DNA from: a virus
Strand: one strand, 5' to 3'
Length of the DNA stretch: 32,969 nucleotides
Virus record (IMG/VR): IMGVR_UViG_3300044613_002555
Span: 1 to 32,969 of that record
The notes beneath the pieces were generated by a model. It was not told the origin of the DNA and searched no databases. It saw only the letters and a list, made by a program, of their open reading frames with translations. Below are positions 18,801 through 28,700 of this stretch, piece after piece. The position numbers and the translations under genes are program-made. Numbering within the stretch: the first letter of the stretch is position 1; each line of letters begins with the position of its first letter.

Positions 18801-21800
18801 ATACGCATCTAAAAAAGACTGATAGGTTGGTGTGTTTAAAATGGTCAAATCTTTGTTAAAGAAAAATCGATAAACATTATTAATTACTTTAGGATACACC
18901 CCTAAAGTGACATTATCCATCGTTTGATTAACATTTGGTATTAGTGTTGTTGTACTTTGTAATTTAATTTCTACTTGAGTTGTTCCGCCAGTATATGATG
19001 GAAAAATTAATTTACTATTTGTGCTAGGTGTTGTCCCTGTTGTGTCATAACTTTTTAAATAATCAAAATCGGTCCAAATTGTATTATCTAATATGTCATT
19101 TCCTGTTTGAATAAATTTTTTGTACCTATGCCATATACTTCCATATTTTAAAACCCACGCATATGGTAATCGGTGAATTGATGAAAACTTGTTAAAGGTT
19201 GACGCCAAATAATCTAAATCTGTTGCCACGGAACTTGTGTCATCAAAACTTTTAATTTTTTCTCTTGTTGTAATTAAAGGTAATGAATTTAAATATAAAT
19301 AACCTAATGCAGCGTAAGGGTCTGAAACGTTTGTTTTTTGATTTTCAACTCCTTGAACTAAAGCATTAACAAAATATGGAGTATTCAATAATGATGTTGT
19401 TTGTATTTTTGTTGCTACTTGACCACTATATTCATTCCCATAATCAAAAATACTTTCGGTAAAATATAAGTCTTTTTCTTTTCTTGTTGAATAAAAATTA
19501 CTCAAAGAAGTTTGTGAGTTTACTGGTACACTTGTATTCAAGTTTGTCATGAAAGGTTGTGTAAAATTTTTAAACTCATACTTAGAAACAAAAACATTGA
19601 TATTTTTAGTGTTTTCTGTTTCGTTTACCCTCGCTATTGTTTTTTTCTCATCTAAATAAACATAACTTGATGTTTTATTAAAATCGTTTATTGATGAAAT
19701 ACTATCACCTCCTTGTAAATTTGACTTTAACCAATTAACATTTGTTATTGGGTAGTTGTCTAAAAAATAAGTGTCGGTGGCTGGCATACCGTTTATAAAA
19801 TTTTTAATTGAGTCAGGTAATGGTACATTCCCGTCTATGGCAATTGATGAATTAGATAATGTGTCAATACTATAAACCTCATTATAAACATCAACGTTTT
19901 GTGTTCCATCATTTAATTCTAATAAATTTTTTATGTACTCTGTGGTAAAAACTGAGTCAGAATAAAGTGTCCATCTTGTACCAGTACCATTATTTGAAAT
20001 TTTTCTTAATGTTTGTAAAAAATTGACGTAGGTGAATGAAAATTCTTTTAAAATTTTAGTGAGTGCCAAATTACTTTGTACTGTTTGTTTTATATTTTCA
20101 GCCTCTAAATTTCCCAAGAAAACAGGTATTTGTTCTTGGTTATATCCATTTCTATTTAATTTAGCATAATACGCACCTAAATAACTTCTTTCAAAAATTT
20201 CATATAAATAACTTTGTTCTTGAGTATTAACGTATGGTGTTGTTTTGAATGGAAATTCTACTGCATTTATAGATAAAACTTTACTTAACGATGCGGGATT
20301 ATTATATACATTTGCAGATTTTGGTGTTGTTTTTTGTGCTATTGCATTAATGTATTCCTCAGTAAACGCAACTTCGGGCCATACAACACTATCGAATCCT
20401 TTTGTGGTGTTTATAACTGAACTGTCACCAGGGTATTTTATAACGTATAACTCTGAACCATCTTTTTGGGCTTCTTTTAAAAAATATTGTGGCCAAGGAT
20501 AAACAACATTTAAATCGTTAAGTTGATTTGTACCGTTTACCAAATTTTTAGAATCTACTCCAAAATTTTTTGATGCCGGTATAATTGATTCTAACCTTAT
20601 TGGGTTTGTTCTTTGATTCCATGCGCTTGTGTGGGTGTCTTCCATAAGTCTATAAAACCCATCTAATCCGGCAAATAAAACTGCCATAACGTTTCTTATA
20701 GTAGGTAAAAATCCTAAAACATTTGGTCCGTTTACTACTTGGTCACTTAAAAACTGAGTGAGAGATTTTTCTATTTCTACATTTTTTTTATTTAACTCAT
20801 CATTAATTTTTTGAATCTTATCTAAAAAACTATTTGCAATATAATTGTTGGAACTTCCAACTTTATCACCAAATTTGTAATATTGGGGAAAATCATTAAC
20901 CACAGTGTTGGTTAATGTGTCAAGTAAAAAATTTGGATTAAGACTTTTAAAGTCGGCAATAGATTTATTTAACTGATTGTCTGTTGGATTAGTTCCAAAA
21001 TTAACAACATATGTTTCTCTAAAATCCGCGTCGGTTAATGTGTTATAATCTATCTCTTCAAAAATATCATTAATTGAAAATTTAATCGGTATTTCACCAG
21101 GTATATTTCCCTTATCAGGTAATTTATACTGTCCTCCCGTTCCAAAACTTTTGTTATTTTTTAATAAAGTAACATAGTTGTTTATTGCAGTTTCAACACG
21201 TTGTTTATATTTTGCTCTATCTGCAAATGAAATGTTTTCTAAATATGGGTAATAAATTTGTCCTTTGTATAATTTTTCTGATGTATCTAAAAAGTCAGTT
21301 ATTGAATTGGCGTAGACTTCGTTTCTTAATTTATTTAAGTTTGTCTGAAAATCAGCAACATCATTCATTACTGTAAAATCTGCCTTTTTTAATGCGTCCG
21401 CTAATGCTGTAGGTAGGTTTTCTATTCGGGCAATAAATTCCTCTAAAGTTATTTCAGGAAAATCTGGAGTAATTAATCCCTTACTTTTATAAATAGAATA
21501 AGCTTCTCTCATTTTTTGTAACCCTACTGATTCAACAACGGTGGTTGAGTTGTTTGTATTTACACCATTATTTGAAGAGTTTGAAGTACTTTGAGTAACC
21601 ACAGTTTCTGTTTGAAACATTTTTGGTGAGTTTCTAGCATATCCTATTATACTATCAGCAAGTATCGCACTGTTTCTACTTAAAAGTTTAAGAGTAATTT
21701 TAAAATTACCACTTGACGCTTCGAAACTCGCATTGAAATCCGTTAAACTTAATTGGTACCTAATTGCCTTCCCATAATATCCTTTTAAGGTTAAAAAAAA

Positions 21801-22409
21801 CGGAGGATATGGTAAGTTAAAAAAAACAGAATATAATGAATTATCTCCTTGTTCAAATAAAGCTCGACCTCTAATGTCTTCCATTTGTATTGTTACATTT
21901 GTCACATTAGCTGGTGTTACGTCAACAGTTATTTCTGTAATACCTAAAGTTTGAGTATCTTCATAGTTTAAAACTTTTTGTTTAAAAACAGCATTTCCAT
22001 CTTGATTAATTTGATATTCGGAGTTTTGATTAATTCCTTGACCTTGTCTAACGCCTCTACCTGTAAATTCATCCGACCAACTTGTATCAAATGCTTTTTT
22101 ACCTTTGGGTCTTAAAAAATTAAGTTTCAAATCTTCAGGGAAAGTAGATAAGGATGCAATTTGTGAATTATAAACAGGATTATCAAAACTATCACCAATT
22201 GCTAATTTTGTTCTTGGTATAATTTGTGTTTCTAAATTTGCGTAAAAAACAAGATTTTCTTGTTGAACGTATCTATCTTTAACGTTGTTGTCTGCATCAA
22301 CAACTTTGTTAGGGTCAATTAAAATAATATTATCGTAGTCGGCTTCGACTAGAATTTTATTTTCTTTGTTATATATCTGTCTGAATTTTGTTGGGTCATT
22401 AACGGCCAT
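15834..22409 (-). CDS. Giant baseplate hub-like structural protein (2191 residues)
   Basis: Residues about 100-260 form a beta-rich module with DIRGRALFEQGDNSLYSVFF and NLPYPPFFLTLKGYYGKAIR, which I associate with large uncharacterised T4-like virion proteins. Near the C-terminus (about 1860-1925) NVEIEMMGNAMIQPTMYFNL and YGPYMVLSLSHRITQTSFST resemble the last domain of late-control-D/gp27-type hub proteins, where a strand describing a position or offset is followed by a G-x-Y-x-V-x-x-x-x-H motif. The long middle is rich in Asn, Thr, Tyr and Phe and has no clear domain. A final part of about 250 residues is separated by a linker. It starts inside the last 11 bases of the LysM/gp53-like gene, so translation is probably coupled. 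T4 gp27 has only 391 residues, so this is very large. Hub identity is inferred, the virion role is likely. Confidence 0.8.
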   Translation of the reverse strand: MAVNDPTKFRQIYNKENKILVEADYDNIILIDPNKVVDADNNVKDRYVQQENLVFYANLETQIIPRTKLAIGDSFDNPVYNSQIASLSTFPEDLKLNFLRPKGKKAFDTSWSDEFTGRGVRQGQGINQNSEYQINQDGNAVFKQKVLNYEDTQTLGITEITVDVTPANVTNVTIQMEDIRGRALFEQGDNSLYSVFFNLPYPPFFLTLKGYYGKAIRYQLSLTDFNASFEASSGNFKITLKLLSRNSAILADSIIGYARNSPKMFQTETVVTQSTSNSSNNGVNTNNSTTVVESVGLQKMREAYSIYKSKGLITPDFPEITLEEFIARIENLPTALADALKKADFTVMNDVADFQTNLNKLRNEVYANSITDFLDTSEKLYKGQIYYPYLENISFADRAKYKQRVETAINNYVTLLKNNKSFGTGGQYKLPDKGNIPGEIPIKFSINDIFEEIDYNTLTDADFRETYVVNFGTNPTDNQLNKSIADFKSLNPNFLLDTLTNTVVNDFPQYYKFGDKVGSSNNYIANSFLDKIQKINDELNKKNVEIEKSLTQFLSDQVVNGPNVLGFLPTIRNVMAVLFAGLDGFYRLMEDTHTSAWNQRTNPIRLESIIPASKNFGVDSKNLVNGTNQLNDLNVVYPWPQYFLKEAQKDGSELYVIKYPGDSSVINTTKGFDSVVWPEVAFTEEYINAIAQKTTPKSANVYNNPASLSKVLSINAVEFPFKTTPYVNTQEQSYLYEIFERSYLGAYYAKLNRNGYNQEQIPVFLGNLEAENIKQTVQSNLALTKILKEFSFTYVNFLQTLRKISNNGTGTRWTLYSDSVFTTEYIKNLLELNDGTQNVDVYNEVYSIDTLSNSSIAIDGNVPLPDSIKNFINGMPATDTYFLDNYPITNVNWLKSNLQGGDSISSINDFNKTSSYVYLDEKKTIARVNETENTKNINVFVSKYEFKNFTQPFMTNLNTSVPVNSQTSLSNFYSTRKEKDLYFTESIFDYGNEYSGQVATKIQTTSLLNTPYFVNALVQGVENQKTNVSDPYAALGYLYLNSLPLITTREKIKSFDDTSSVATDLDYLASTFNKFSSIHRLPYAWVLKYGSIWHRYKKFIQTGNDILDNTIWTDFDYLKSYDTTGTTPSTNSKLIFPSYTGGTTQVEIKLQSTTTLIPNVNQTMDNVTLGVYPKVINNVYRFFFNKDLTILNTPTYQSFLDAYNTVGLKIGTNSTSGKFYNFGFDLQNPNRAFVNKNYYAYFDNPESNQKFLLIPSTGGININQMNFECFDATNKIKEEVFNNKAVYNGSVRPLWGVSQFGYFKNSLIKKPAFNEYLKVVYTNNSKNLSFELKNAQSTYSNIEEIFAVFEPEILDKFENLFLNFCNPTPAVSDLILNEEQTNSNYTNPGSVRNVTEKRLFNQMESLFMVPKNSVTLLNDESQDGLLLAEKQISNFFPKVVDFLNFECVLKMGNPGNFKRRVFNYISNNPTFQPLNPLTLNPYIPGSLPGDGTVGSPTLATSIANNRDAWNSLRKYVGVFNQTPFQYTDTGSVITDFFTANNGMDIEFTEANVEALFPLIRLFAKQKSEDATLNKLKFQQAINNFLLQQQNFNAENLTQTFNRLNTDLPTTTTNTTTIKNTTSGNVNKLDTYSILKTMNDKWISGTDFLNKTIFEDFLFQDKAGRDIGDEFTIDLEKIKGYLKSNDNQNYLSLISQICSQNNMVFFALPAYVNFYGIQQAVAKSTPLPVDATETLFGTFLDVDYLKASPKFLLLYTGKPSEFVASNSSFSKFASDTFDIRKSSDNPLRVPSNPEEDYSKKNRVVGFSVDYGTQNQSIFKSVKVDMSEKKNTAESNKMFAQLGASVSGDKVAQQSVSLYSIYKSRSYNVEIEMMGNAMIQPTMYFNLRHVPLFYGPYMVLSLSHRITQTSFSTTFSGPRISRYSLPQPNSLLDTVNQNYINAYKELILKEVKTTEPITNVNTQQGTVQPGALQSPENICLSATTFTTTPFVGINITPITVEDLKTLLTTNIPAAQEKLRPLYFGIAFTRINNKIDQVVCNPPNYNLYEISTSNNYTADLNALISQQVCLTTALENDTSSRPYASFSDFVVPTQFIHAQVQSFLPIIEQLKTFSTNTTDVEKYAEAYTLFTLFWFEGRFVSPGGGVGAYVNLPSTTNDFITRKNDKVNSSFPDIQDIYNRYFVQFKNSYGIFFP

Positions 22410-22716
22410 AATAAAAAATATGTGTATCTAATGCACTTTTGTAGCCTTGTAGAGCACTTATTAATGGGAATGGTATTATTAATACCGCACCGTCAGGAAT
22501 ATTTGTTTCTAAACCACCATATATTGGATTTGCAGTTAATATTAACCAACCAAAATATGGTGTTCCATATTTTTCATAACTTATTTTATCTAATCTACTT
22601 TTATTTTTTGTGTAAATGTATCTTTGGTCTGACGCTCTGACGGGTAGATTAACAAATGGAACTACCGTCTGTTGACCGTTAATTAAAAAATTTTGGTATC
22701 TGTTGTAGTATTGCAT
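22399..22716 (-). CDS. Small LysM-like baseplate protein (T4 gp53-like)
   Basis: The product has 105 residues. The central YTKNKSRLDKISYEKYGTPY, then WLILTANPIYGG and IPDGAVLIIP, follow the LysM pattern: a strand, a helix with DKIS..KYG, W..I..AN, and a closing G..L.IP strand. In contractile tails such small LysM proteins sit next to the hub (P2 gpX type, T4 gp53 type) and help join the tube or wedge to the baseplate. The gene lies between the two giant baseplate genes, with a one-base gap upstream (TAATATG) and an 11-base overlap downstream. Which of the two T4/P2 counterparts it matches cannot be settled by eye. Confidence 0.8.
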   Translation of the reverse strand: MQYYNRYQNFLINGQQTVVPFVNLPVRASDQRYIYTKNKSRLDKISYEKYGTPYFGWLILTANPIYGGLETNIPDGAVLIIPFPLISALQGYKSALDTHIFYYGR

Positions 22717-22717
22717 A

Positions 22718-25700
22718 TTAGTCGAATGAAACTTTTAAGTTATATTCATCACCTGTAGAATTAGTTGATGCGTTTAGGGCTTTCATGTTGTCAATTTCTG
22801 TTTGTGCTGGAAATAATACTTGAGAAAAATTTAGTTTTCTTTCCTTATCTTTATTTAAATTATAACTACATGTTGAACAAAATTCTTTACTTAAAAAATT
22901 ATCTTCGAAACTTTTAAATCTTGCATCAACAAAAGCTTTTGAATCTTTATATTTTGCGTAAGGTCCTGTTGGTATTTCTTGTCCCGTATTTGTAAAACCT
23001 AAATTACCTTTAAGATAATTAAACCAGTCGGTTTTTCTTTCATTGTTTGAAATTGTATCGACGACTTCATTTAAAAATTTGGTATAGTCATCAATAATTT
23101 CTTTACCGAATATCATAAAAAATCTATTTTCTTCAGGACTTATCGCATCTGGGTCCGAATCTATAAAGGTATTGAAATCAAACTCATCGTTATATACTTC
23201 ATCTTGAGCGGTTGGAATCAGACTATATGTTTCTAAGTTGTTATTAAATGTGCTCATTTTGGTTCCAACAATTAATAAGTCTCCTTTTAACTCATCCAAA
23301 GTATTTGCGTATGTCGTATTAGATGGGTCAACCGCAGAAGTACCTGTCAAAGAAAAAACAATTACTTCATTTTTATCGTTAGAATAACCATCGAAAGAAT
23401 TACACACATAATTTAATTGGTCTAATAAATCAATTGTTTTAGTTTCATCAACTTGATTTTTTACAATGTTGTTAGACGCCTCAGTTATAATAGACAGGTA
23501 AGTTGACTGTCGACTATCTATCATATCTTTAAGTTTTCTTTTAATTTTTCTTGTCGATATATTTGTAAAATTCTGTAGAGGTAAACTAGCCAATATCGGG
23601 CTTGTTTCATTTTCTACATCTTCTTTTGCTTTAGAAAACAACGCATCAACTTTATTTTCATACTGACTTTTTCCAAATATTTTTACTAAGTTAGTTTGTG
23701 GTTGATTGATGTTATTAAAATATCCCGTTTGGTATTTTCTATCTTTTGTAAAAATTAAAATTCCTCCAATCAATAACTTATCATTTATATTTTTTAAATT
23801 TTGAAAAACACTATTTGCATATTCTTTGGTTATGTCTATAAAATTTTTCATATTTTCTTTATATGATAAAACACCTGTAAATCCACTTAATGTTGTATCA
23901 TATTTAGATGATTCTTGTTTTCCAATTGTAGTTCCAATTTTATTTTGTTGGTTTTGCTGTGGTCTTGTCAATGGGTTTATTTTCAAAGCTTCAAAATATT
24001 CTGCATCATACTGTGATGTTACATCTTCGGTTATTGTCGCCCTTTCATCATACATTTCAGTATTTGCATAATAATTAAATGAAAGGGCGTTTTGAAGTTC
24101 GGCTATCGGACCCGCCAATCCATGACCACCTATCATTTTAAATCCTAATGTTATGCTTGCAAACATAGGTTGAACGCCTATTCCTTCAGGATTCAAATCT
24201 AACGGTATATTTGAATTAAGTTCATATTTTATATCTAACCTATCAGGTATTATTTTAGTGTGGAAAAAATCACCAATCCTTAATACCAAAACAGGTGGTG
24301 CACCAAATGCACTGTTAAAGGCGTCGTTATAATCTAAACTATATGTTCCTGCCGCATTTTGTGAAACAGTTGGAATTGTATCTCCTGGTCTTACACATTG
24401 TTGTAAAAATGTTAATCTTGAGTTTAGACCTTCAGGAGTAATAGAGTGGAAAACAGGATTAAAATACTGAAACTTACTTCTAATTGTGTCATAAATAAAT
24501 GGATTTGTCTCTTTAACCATTTGAAAATAATTACACTCTGTAAGTAACCTTCTTAATATTTTTTTCGCCAAATCTTTATATTGTGGTGTTTGTTTAAAGT
24601 TGTCAATTACTTGGTTTTGTGGTGTTGGTTTCGGTGCTGTACTTTCAGCAGCGGTAGGATTTGGAGCAGCAGACTCTACTTGTGAAGGTGGTGTTTCTGA
24701 TTTTGCGGGTGGTCCTGGTTTATATACAATTTTTTCAATTTTTACTCTTCTACATGCCATTGCCTGTACAGAATAAATTCCTTCTTCGTATTGTGATTTA
24801 AATGGTTTGGTACAATCAATTTGTGAATATTTAGGGTCTTGAATTGCAGCACTTGAGCCCGTCGCTTTAGCATTTATTTTTAGTTTTCCTGAATCTATAA
24901 ATGATTTTAAAGTTTTATTATTTACTGTAAACTTTTCAATAAACTTTAAAACCGCATCGTTTCTTCTTTCAGACAAATTTTGATTACCACTGGTATTTGT
25001 TGAGCTGGCAGTTGCCAATAAGTCAAAAGTGACTTCTCCACCTGAGTCTAAAACTTTAAATACTTCACTTAAAAACTCTTTTAAATCATTAAACTCTTGT
25101 AATATATTATCAAAAAATCCACTAAGGGTTTGTTTTCTTGTGTCAACATATTCGGTTAATGAAAAAGTAGGAGTTGTTGTTGTGTTAAGAGCCACTTTAT
25201 TTGCGTCACTATATTTAAAAACTTTATTAAGTGGTTTTGTTGTGTCATATAATGTTTTATTTGACACATATTCATTATACCAATATTCAAAATCTTTACT
25301 TGTTGTTGAACTACTTGAATCGTTAGGTTGGGCGTTTTCAAAAAACAAAAATATTTCTTGAAACTTTGGGTCTGAAATTTTTGTTTCAGTTTCTGGTGGT
25401 GTTGTTTTTACAATTTCTTCTTTTACAGGTTCGGGGTCAGGTGTTTCTTTTACTATGGTTGTTGCTTGTTCAGGATATTTTATTAGTTGAATAGCGGTTT
25501 GAATATCCTGTGGGGCTAAAGATGCGAATCTTTGACCTAATGTATAAATGTCATATTTTAAACACCCTGCAAAAAATGAATCCATAACTTTTTTCAATTC
25601 TGACTCAGGTTTTATATCTTTCAACTCTTGGTCCACTAAAATGTTTGAGATAGAGGGATGGTCAACTATAATGTCAAAAGATAATGACCCATTTCTTTCA

Positions 25701-28700
25701 GTACTATTATATGTGTATATGGGTTCTGGTCTACCTATGAAATTTGTATTACTGAAGTCGGGTCTTGTGTCTTCACTAAATGTCAAGTTATATGGAGGAA
25801 ACCACATAATTCTACCACCATTGGGTCCTCTTTCACAAGCCGGTAAATCTTGTACGGTAAAACCAGGTTTGTTTGATGTTCTCCAAGCCAAATTTTCTAA
25901 CGAAAGCATATATTTTTTAACCTGACCATTAATAATATTTGACGATTGTCCGTTTTTATCATTGAATGGTACAATATTAAGGTTATATGTATTATCTAAA
26001 ACTGAATAGGTATAATTTCTAATATTACCATCCGTTTTTTGTAGTTGTGAATAATTTGTAAAAGGAACATCTTTTGTAAATAATCTACAATATTCATATC
26101 CTTTTATTGTACTGTCTGTACTACCTACTGAGTTTTTTGAAGTATATCTAATAACTCGAGAACCTTTTGTCATTTCAACATATCCATCATTAAAAACTTT
26201 AGATATTTGATTTATCGCAGTACCAACGTGTTCTAATTTTTTAATTCCTGACCTGTCTGCAGAATCAACAATTTTTTGAGTTGTGTCTAAAATTGAACCG
26301 TCTCTCCATACATTGTTTTCTTCTATTTTCCAAGACTCAGTATCTTTGAACGCTGACTCATAATTTTTTGTAAATACGCTACTTTCACCAAATCTTTGTT
26401 TTCCTTCAGGACCTGCTAATTGTCCTGTTTTAAAATATGATTTTTTAGAAGACCATGTGAATCCACCAGCTAAAGGTGTTGTACCATCTATATAATTTCT
26501 AGTGTTGAGACCAAATTTATAATTTTGAAACGCTTCACCTTCAAAATACTTTCCTATTTCACCCACTGAGTAAACAGGTGCACCACTAGGTTCTCCGTTC
26601 CTGTCTAGGGGTTGAGCATTAACTGGAGATATTAAAGTAGAAAATATATCATCAGAATTACCACCACCATAAAATTCAGGGGATGGGGCAAATAAAGAAG
26701 GTCTTCTTAAAGTTAGACCTCTATAATCAGGTCTATATAAATTATAAAACAATTGCCCAAACAATAGACTTCTTGTTGCGTTAGATGTGTTGGCTAAAAA
26801 AAGTTCAGACCCTCTTTTGTTTTTTTGACCTGTTATTGTTCTAATTGCTCCCATAACAGTACTTGTCACAACTTCAACTGGGTTTTCAACAAGTCTATTT
26901 AACATACGTTTATTTGGGTAGTCAAAATATTCTCCAACTATAATGGAATACGGTGAATATAATCCTGCTATTTTAGCTGTAAAATTCAACGCTCTTCCAA
27001 CTAATGATTCAGGTGATGTAATTGTATAATTTCTAGCTAATAACGGAATATTTCCTGATATTATTCCCGCTGCGTCAAATGGGTTAAGGTTTGGTTTTAC
27101 TGATATTTCACCACTATCGGGGTCAACCGATGAGTCAAGAGCATTAACTCTACCTAAAGTTTGAGACAACAACTCACTTGCAATTCTATACTTATATTCT
27201 TTTTTTAATTGTCTTGCACCAATTCCCGCTAATGCGGAATCCTGTGACAAAGTACCATCAGAACCTCTTGGGTTGTCGCTTAATAATATATTAATAGGTC
27301 TATAGGTTGAAGGTATAAAATTTAAAGGTGTTAATGAATATGCATATGCACTTCCATAACTTGTTGGTATAATTTCATCAATTGTTATTACATCATAGTC
27401 TCCATCACCTGTTACATATTTATTTCTAACATATGCCTCTTGTTCTTTTTGAAATCCAATAACTTCTAATCCACTACCTTTAGTATCGGGAAAACCATAT
27501 TCACCTTCATTTGACAATTTACCCAAATTTACATTGATGTCTACTGAATCTGTTGGTTGATTTTCAGGGTTATATTGATTTACACTAAATAATAAAGGTC
27601 TTTCATTTTCACCTTTAATTTCTAATTCACTGTCTAGTGTATCAGGAAAACCATAATTACCTTCGTTGGCGTTTGTTTGTAAATTTAAATTTGGAACTAC
27701 AGTAGATTGAGATTGTCCTTGTTCAGGTCCATATTGATTTATAGCAAATAATATGGGTCTATCGGTTTCACCTTTAATTTCTAACTCACTATTAATTGTG
27801 TCTGTAAAGTCATATTCTTTTTCGTTAGCCTTTGTTTGCTTATTAATAAATGGGAATACAGTATCTAAAAAACCACCACCAGGACCATATTGGTTTAATG
27901 GGTATAAGGTATTTCTATTTTGTTCACCATCTTGTTCTAATTCGCTATTTATTGTATCAGGGAAACCATATTCACCTTCATTTGAACCTAAAGATAATAT
28001 GTTATTAATTGAATATTTTGTTGCTCCGTACCCTGGAGTGGATGCGTCAGGTGTATATTTATTTAAAACTCTTAAAATAACTTCCCTATCATTACCGTTT
28101 GTTTCTAATCTATTGTTTACAGTATCAGAAATATTGTACTCTCCCGCACCTACAGTTTGAATAACTTGGTTATTTTGAATACTATAAACAGGTGTTCCAA
28201 AACCATTATTACTAGTATTTTTATAAACGTTTAATACTTTTAACGCAATTTCTTGTTGATTACCAATAGAATTTAAAAAACTGTTGATTGTATCGGCGAT
28301 AGTATATTCACCTTGTCCATTTGTTACAAAAGGTTTTAAATCATTAATTGAATAAACAGGCGTACCAAAACCATTAATTGCAGAATTTTTATACGCATTT
28401 CTTACTTTAGATAAAATTTCTTGTTGGTTTCCTATACTATCTAAAAAACTATTTATTGTATCCGAAATACTATATTCACCCTCTCCTCTTGATTGAATTG
28501 TTTGATTATTATTAATGTACCATACAGTATCACCAAAACCACGGTCATTTGTGTTAAGTGGTTTATAAAGGTTTGTTACAATTAATTCTTTTTCTTTTGT
28601 ATCACCAATTTTTTCTAAATCACTTCCAACAGTTAAAGGGTAACCATATTTACCTTTATTTGTTTCTGTTTGTAAATTTTTGTTAATTTCTATGGTATTA

